Below, piece after piece: positions 55,412-59,014 of a stretch of DNA of 59,014 nt. The stretch's first letter is position 1, and each line of letters starts with the position of its first letter. The notes below the pieces were generated by a model that saw only the letters and a program-made list of their open reading frames with translations, made no database searches and had not been told where the DNA came from. The DNA is taken from NCBI RefSeq assembly GCF_001005825.1, contig NZ_LBHV01000006.1, positions 1 to 59,014 on the forward strand, in the 5' to 3' direction. The stretch comes from Rhizobium sp. LC145. GTDB taxonomy: Bacteria > Pseudomonadota > Alphaproteobacteria > Rhizobiales > Rhizobiaceae. Made by a program: the position numbers and the translations under genes.

Positions 55412-56533
55412 ATGCCTGCATTTTCGCGTTTCACGCCGCTGGTCGGCGCGCTTCCCGCAACCGTTCCCTTCGTCGGGCCGGAGGCGATCGAGCGCAATCG
55501 GGGGCTTACCGTCAAGGCGCGCATCGGCGCGAACGAGAACGGCTTCGGCCCCGCGCCTTCCGTGATCGAAGCGATCGGTGCCGCGGCGACGGAAACCTGG
55601 AAATATTCCGATCCGGAGAACTTTCTCCTGAAACAGGCGCTCGCCGCCCATCTCGGCTGCTCGTCCGACAATCTCGCCGTGGGCGAAGGGATCGATTCTC
55701 TGCTCGGTCTCATCGTGCGGCTCGTCATCGAGCCCGGAATGCCGGTCGTAACTTCGTTCGGCGCCTATCCCACCTTCAACTTCCACGTTGCCGGCCATGG
55801 CGGGCGGCTGGTCACGGTGCCCTATGTGGACGACCGCGAGGATCTGGAAGGGCTTCTCGATGCGGTGAAGCGGGAGAATGCGCCGCTCGTCTATTTCGCC
55901 AATCCCGACAATCCGATGGGAAGCTGGCACGATGCCGACAACATCGTGGCCTTTGCCAAGGCGCTGCCGGAAACCTGCCTCATGATCCTCGACGAGGCCT
56001 ATTGCGAAACCGCGCCCGCCGGGGCGACACCGCCGATCTCCGCGCTGATCGACCTGCCCAACGTGATCCGCACCCGCACCTTCTCGAAGGCTTACGGGCT
56101 TGCAGGCGCTCGCGTCGGCTACGCGATCTCTACGCCCGGCACGGCGCAGGCCTTCGACAAGATCCGTAATCACTTCGGCATGAGCATAGTCGGAGTAGCG
56201 GCGGCAATCGCTGCGCTCAAGGACCAGGCCTATCTAGCCGAAGTGATCGGCAAGATAAAAGCCTCTCGGGAGCGGATCGCGGCGATCGCGCGCGAGGACG
56301 GCCTTGTCCCCCTGCCCTCAGCGACCAATTTCGTCGCCATCGATTGCGGCCGCGACGGAGCCCACGCCCGCGCGATCGTCGACGGATTGATGGAGCACGG
56401 CGTCTTCATTCGTATGCCAGGCGTGGCACCGCTCAATCGCTGCATCCGCATCAGCACCGGGCCGGAAGAGAACATGACGCTGCTGGCAAAGGCACTGCCG
56501 CAGGTTTTGAAGCGAGTAGCGAGTAGTGAGTAG
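55412..56533 (+). CDS. PLP-dependent aminotransferase (histidinol-phosphate type)
   Basis: A 373-residue fold-type I aminotransferase. NPDNPMGS (164-171) with substrate/PLP Asn, DEAY (194-197) with Asp194 and Tyr197, and TFSKAYGLAGARVGY with Lys226 and Arg234 are the HisC-like signatures. The canonical HisC phosphate-binding residues cannot be confirmed here, and hisC normally sits elsewhere, so another 2-oxo acid specificity is possible. Its stop codon lies inside a heptamer repeat, so the last residues (VASSE) come from the repeat. Confidence 0.85.
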   Translation: MPAFSRFTPLVGALPATVPFVGPEAIERNRGLTVKARIGANENGFGPAPSVIEAIGAAATETWKYSDPENFLLKQALAAHLGCSSDNLAVGEGIDSLLGLIVRLVIEPGMPVVTSFGAYPTFNFHVAGHGGRLVTVPYVDDREDLEGLLDAVKRENAPLVYFANPDNPMGSWHDADNIVAFAKALPETCLMILDEAYCETAPAGATPPISALIDLPNVIRTRTFSKAYGLAGARVGYAISTPGTAQAFDKIRNHFGMSIVGVAAAIAALKDQAYLAEVIGKIKASRERIAAIAREDGLVPLPSATNFVAIDCGRDGAHARAIVDGLMEHGVFIRMPGVAPLNRCIRISTGPEENMTLLAKALPQVLKRVASSE

Positions 56534-56629
56534 TGAGTAGTGAGTAGTGAGTAGTGAGTAGCTTTCACATGCGGACCTTGGCGCAATCCGCATTTCTGCT
56601 CACTAACGGCTAATCACTACTCACTACTC
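56514..56629. repeat. Heptamer tandem repeat with inverted partner
   Basis: Seven head-to-tail copies of GAGTAG(T/C) occupy 56514-56562; the outer two end in C and the inner five in T. About 50 bp on, CACTACTCACTACTC (56615-56629) is the reverse complement of two units. The array reaches into the aminotransferase 3' end and the inverted partner reaches the stop of the converging SEL1 gene, so it may fold as a hairpin that ends transcription from both sides. Confidence 0.9.
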
Positions 56630-56894
56630 AATGCACCGTCATCCAGTCGCGAGCCGCGCGGAGCGCCTCGGCAAGCTGGGCCTTGCTCATCGTCGACACC
56701 AGATCGGCGCGCAACTCGGCGGCGCGATCGCAGCCCTTGATGGCGGCAATGTTAAGCCACTTGTGCGCGGCAACCAGATCGCGATCCACCCCGCGGCCTG
56801 TCGCGTACCGCACTCCCATCTCACAGAGAGCGTCGGCGCGTCCTTCTCCCCTCATCATGGTGGGCTCGGACATGTGCGTTTCGAAATGTGCCAT
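56628..56894 (-). CDS. Short SEL1-repeat protein
   Basis: An 88-residue protein. The central part ALCEMGVRYATGRGVDRDLV continuing AAHKWLNIAA matches one and a half SEL1-like repeats (A...LG..Y..G.GV..D...A..W...AA). No signal peptide is present. SEL1 repeats mediate protein-protein binding. It converges with the aminotransferase across the heptamer repeat; its TGA is in the last repeat unit. Confidence 0.75.
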   Translation of the reverse strand: MAHFETHMSEPTMMRGEGRADALCEMGVRYATGRGVDRDLVAAHKWLNIAAIKGCDRAAELRADLVSTMSKAQLAEALRAARDWMTVH

Positions 56895-57378
56895 CGGTTT
56901 ATCCCTGTTCGTACCTGTTATTCATCGTCCCTGTTTCGATGCCCTTTCGGGCTCCTCGAGATCGCCGTCTTCATGCGGCTTCTTGATCCCTCGGCCGGCG
57001 GGTTTCCCGCTCGTCTGATGCCCAAACCTTCGCGGAAACCTTCAAAAACTCGCTTAAAACGCATGCTTAATTTGCCGAAAACAAAGTTCAAATGATTGGT
57101 AAATTTGAGTTTTTGTTAAACATCGGAACTCCTGCCTATTAAGGACTTCTGCAGGATTTTTACGAAAACTTCAGAATTGGAATTTCAACGGATTGCTAAC
57201 CAAGAATCGCGTCAGCCTTGCCGGATGCACCAGACGCGGAGGTGATGAAGCCGGCCTCCGCACATATTTACCTTTACGTTCGCGTAAGATATTGTGGGAA
57301 CCGGCTTTCTGGAGGAAGGCCGGAGGAAAAAGGCATGTCCGCAATGAACGTGCCTCATGCATCGGGAGGGAAACGAGG
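56895..57378. other. Gene-free stretch, about 480 bp
   Basis: This is a divergent gap between the SEL1 gene and the DUF2147 gene. It becomes AT-rich after 57050, as expected for promoters, and carries no supported gene. Confidence 0.5.
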
Positions 57379-57717
57379 ATGCAGAAATTGATGCTGGCGG
57401 CAGCTTTCGTGCTGGTTGCCGCAACGGCCGGAAACGCCGCCGAAGCAATCGAAGGAAACTGGAAAACGGCAAGCGGCGAAACCGCGAAGATCGGCCCTTG
57501 CGGCGGCGCCTATTGCGTGACGCTGGTCACCGGCAAGCATGCGGGAAAGCAGATCGGCCGACTTTCCGGCACGGGCGGGCAATATAGCGGGCAGATCACC
57601 GATCCGGCCGAAGACAAGACCTATAGCGGGTCGGGCACCGTCTCGGGCAATTCGCTGCGGATGAAGGGCTGCGTCCTGAAAATCCTCTGCAAGTCGCAAA
57701 CCTGGACGCGTCTTTAA
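57379..57717 (+). CDS. DUF2147-domain exported protein
   Basis: A 112-residue protein with signal peptide MQKLMLAAAFVLVAATAGNAAEA and a mature DUF2147 domain: EGNWKTASGETAKI, GAYCVTLVTGKHAGKQI, ITDPAEDKTYSGSGTV, LRMKGCVLKILCKSQTWTRL. The family is a small periplasmic lipocalin-like barrel with four Cys, here probably in disulfides. GAGG and GGGAGGG stand just before the ATG. Function in the family is not established. Confidence 0.85.
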   Translation: MQKLMLAAAFVLVAATAGNAAEAIEGNWKTASGETAKIGPCGGAYCVTLVTGKHAGKQIGRLSGTGGQYSGQITDPAEDKTYSGSGTVSGNSLRMKGCVLKILCKSQTWTRL

Positions 57718-58361
57718 TATTATAGGATCGACCGGAGCACGGGCGGGTGATGAAATCTGCCGAAGGCTCATCGAGTGGGTCTTAAGCGTCCCTTTGTACA
57801 TATAGCTGTCATCTAAGCATGATTTATCCCGGTCGCGGCGCCTCGCCGCGGCTGCCGGAGCTCGTGCTTTCTGCATGAAGAGGCGAGGCAAACTAGATTT
57901 TTTTGCCCGGTTGGTAGGCCGCTGCCTCTTTTCCCACCGCGCTTCTGGCAACTATTTTTGCATTTCACAGTTTTGTGAAACTCTTGAAATATGCCAACCT
58001 CATTTAAATGCCGCATAAAAGACATGAAAAAGCCACATTGTGCACAGCACTCACAACCCTAGATTAATTCCATTTTGGAAACACGCAACATACTGTATTA
58101 ATTGCTCAATTTATAAAACGCAGACGTGATTAAATCGATTAACACCCATTCCTAAAGCTTTATTAAGCACGGCTATCAACCGGAGGGCGCATATGCGAGA
58201 CCACCACCTCAGGTCGTCAACATTTCATTGACAGTCGTATCCCAAATGAGGGTCTTCCGGATCGAACCGATCGGTCCGATATGAGCACCGTAAACAGCAA
58301 ATCACTCTCCCCGGTTCGTACCCCAAGAGCGAACCTCCGTCAGACGGAAAGGACTATATCA
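57718..58361. other. AT-rich upstream region of the GDYY gene array
   Basis: About 640 bp without a supported gene. The right two thirds are clearly AT-rich compared with neighbours. It contains a perfect 7-bp inverted repeat TTTCACA-GTTT-TGTGAAA (57963-57980) and ACCGATCGGT (58266-58275). Long leader space before small exported-protein genes is unusual and could hold a regulatory RNA. Confidence 0.45.
57963..57980. promoter_or_regulatory. Operator-like inverted repeat
   Basis: TTTCACA-GTTT-TGTGAAA is a perfect 7-bp inverted repeat with a 4-base spacer, in AT-rich DNA about 380 bp before the first GDYY tandem gene. It is a possible binding site; the regulator is not known. Confidence 0.35.
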
Positions 58362-58604
58362 ATGACCAAGTCTCTGACCTCCACCCTTGCCGCCGCCCTG
58401 ATCGCTTCCGCCGCCTTTGGTGGCGCAGCCCTCGCCGCCGGCGACTATTATGAAGGTGCTTCCAAGGATGCTGCTACCGTCGCGGTCGACACCGTCCGCA
58501 CCCACAGCACTGCCAAGAACAACGGCCACCTGGTTCTGGCCCAGAACGATCAGGCCAACATCAACCGTGGTGACTACTACGAAGGCGCAAACCGCCCGAA
58601 CTAA
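58362..58604 (+). CDS. Small exported GDYY-family protein, tandem copy 1
   Basis: An 80-residue protein. ATG 58362 is preceded by GGAAAGGA. Signal peptide MTKSLTSTLAAALIASAAFG ending at ALA; mature start AGDYYEGASK; C-terminal block INRGDYYEGANRP. The linker is polar and Thr/His/Asn-rich (TVRTHSTAKNNGHLVLAQND). It is nearly identical in both blocks and in the LAQNDQ segment to copy 2, 90 bp downstream. The paralogues at 36963 and 37377 share the layout only. Exported; function unknown. Confidence 0.8.
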   Translation: MTKSLTSTLAAALIASAAFGGAALAAGDYYEGASKDAATVAVDTVRTHSTAKNNGHLVLAQNDQANINRGDYYEGANRPN

Positions 58605-58632
58605 TTCGGCGCAGCTCATTCAAGACACCGTA

Positions 58633-58670
58633 TCTCCCGTGCACTGGTCGCAAACTTAAGTGCCGGGAGA
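58633..58670 (+). other. Conserved intergenic RNA hairpin, copy 1
   Basis: TCTCCCG-t-GCACT (58633-58645) pairs with AGTGC-CGGGAGA (58659-58670), loop GGTCGCAAACTTA. It is 28 bp after the stop of tandem gene 1 and 24 bp before the start of gene 2. A second copy (58951-58994) has a compensatory U-A to C-G change. No U-run follows. It may control stability or translation of the next cistron. Confidence 0.65.
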
Positions 58671-58694
58671 CCCCAAAAGGAAAAGGATACGAAC

Positions 58695-58925
58695 ATGAAC
58701 AAGTCTTTTGCTCTCGTTGCCGCACTCGTTGCTTCCGCAGCTTATGGCAGCGCCGCTCTTGCCGCTGGTGACTATTATCAGGGCGCAGACAAGAACGCCT
58801 CCCAGTCGCATGTCGACGCCCGCCACACCGGCAGCATCAACAGCGGCAACCACTCGGTACTCGCCCAGAACGATCAGACCATCAATCGCGGCGATTACTA
58901 CGAAGGCGCGAACCGCCCGAACTAA
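58695..58925 (+). CDS. Small exported GDYY-family protein, tandem copy 2
   Basis: A 76-residue protein with signal peptide MNKSFALVAALVASAAYGSA ending at ALA, mature start AGDYYQGADK and C-terminal INRGDYYEGANRP. The linker keeps LAQNDQ but differs elsewhere from copy 1 (SQSHVDARHTGSINSGNHSV). AAGGATAC lies before the ATG. The same ribosome-site block (AAAGGATACG) ends the window 85 bp after its stop, so a third copy probably starts just outside. Confidence 0.82.
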   Translation: MNKSFALVAALVASAAYGSAALAAGDYYQGADKNASQSHVDARHTGSINSGNHSVLAQNDQTINRGDYYEGANRPN

Positions 58926-58950
58926 TCGGCGCGGTTCATTCAGGACACAC

Positions 58951-58994
58951 GGTCTCCCCGCGCACCGGTCGCAAACCTTAGGTGCCGGGAGACC
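58951..58994 (+). other. Conserved intergenic RNA hairpin, copy 2
   Basis: GGTCTCCC (58951-58958) pairs with GGGAGACC (58987-58994), and GCACC (58962-58966) with GGTGC (58981-58985); the loop GGTCGCAAACCTTA matches copy 1. Relative to copy 1 the closing loop pair changed from U-A to C-G and two outer G-C pairs were gained, so pairing is preserved while bases changed. Confidence 0.65.
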
Positions 58995-59014
58995 TCCAAA
59001 ACTCAAAGGATACG

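Noticed and set aside
55376..56173. Minus-strand open frame of about 265 codons
   Set aside because: It is antisense to the PLP aminotransferase with its full active site.
56514..56562. Possible CRISPR array
   Set aside because: The units are 7 bp and contiguous, with no spacers and no cas genes nearby. It is a simple tandem repeat.
58266..58275. ACCGATCGGT palindrome as operator
   Set aside because: A 10-bp GC-rich palindrome is common by chance in such DNA; there is no second copy nearby.

Overview
The window looks like a chromosomal or chromid segment of an alphaproteobacterium of the order Rhizobiales, most likely Rhizobiaceae (Rhizobium/Agrobacterium/Ensifer/Shinella type). The evidence is two Porin_2-type porins, a BA14K-type gene, NodD-like and other LysR regulators, a rhizobial-style palindromic intergenic element, and high-GC codon use with frequent TTG/GTG starts. 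No genus is claimed.

Layout. 0-6.3 kb: relics of a nuclease-like gene and of a response regulator, an intact sensor kinase, a MacA/MacB export system, the 5' stub of a third operon gene, and an AraC relic. 6.5-17.6 kb: oxidoreductases and detoxification-type enzymes (Gfo/Idh/MocA, alpha/beta hydrolase, two SDRs, two zinc-free MDR quinone reductases, an F420-reductase-like protein, an ABM monooxygenase), two LysR regulators and a doubly frameshifted MFS gene. 17.7-19.3 kb: a second two-component pair, paralogous to the first, with a broken kinase and an intact regulator. 19.4-25.2 kb: a membrane-protein relic, a lipoprotein, an S9 peptidase-MerR pair, a LysR regulator and an L,D-transpeptidase. 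25.3-35.5 kb: a catabolic or detoxification cluster (LysR, aldo/keto reductase, Gfo/Idh/MocA, MFS, pirin, zinc ADH, MBL hydrolase, ALDH). 35.6-43 kb: a hypothetical gene, two small exported proteins of a GDYY family, LysR-nitroreductase, an IS3 tail, glycerate kinase and an SLC13 transporter. 43.9-51.3 kb: a UDP-glucuronate 4-epimerase, two near-identical porins in inverted orientation around a tyrosine integrase and decayed exported-protein genes, then tRNA-Ser(GCU). 51.5-59 kb: better-preserved DNA with an FAD reductase and HpcH aldolase operon, PilZ, LysR, a PLP aminotransferase, SEL1 and DUF2147 proteins, and a tandem array of GDYY-family genes that runs off the end.

How the parts may work together. 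The two two-component systems are broken in complementary ways: kinase intact in one, regulator intact in the other. They may act as one hybrid pair. An 11-bp-phased direct repeat that would suit an OmpR-family regulator lies upstream of macA and again near the decayed regulator. The most novel material is the family of four small exported proteins with a GDYYxG block at each end of the mature chain. In the tandem copies it comes with a conserved intergenic RNA hairpin that shows a compensatory base change. Pseudogenes are dense to the left of tRNA-Ser and not seen to its right, which suggests an island boundary there, although no att repeat was identified.
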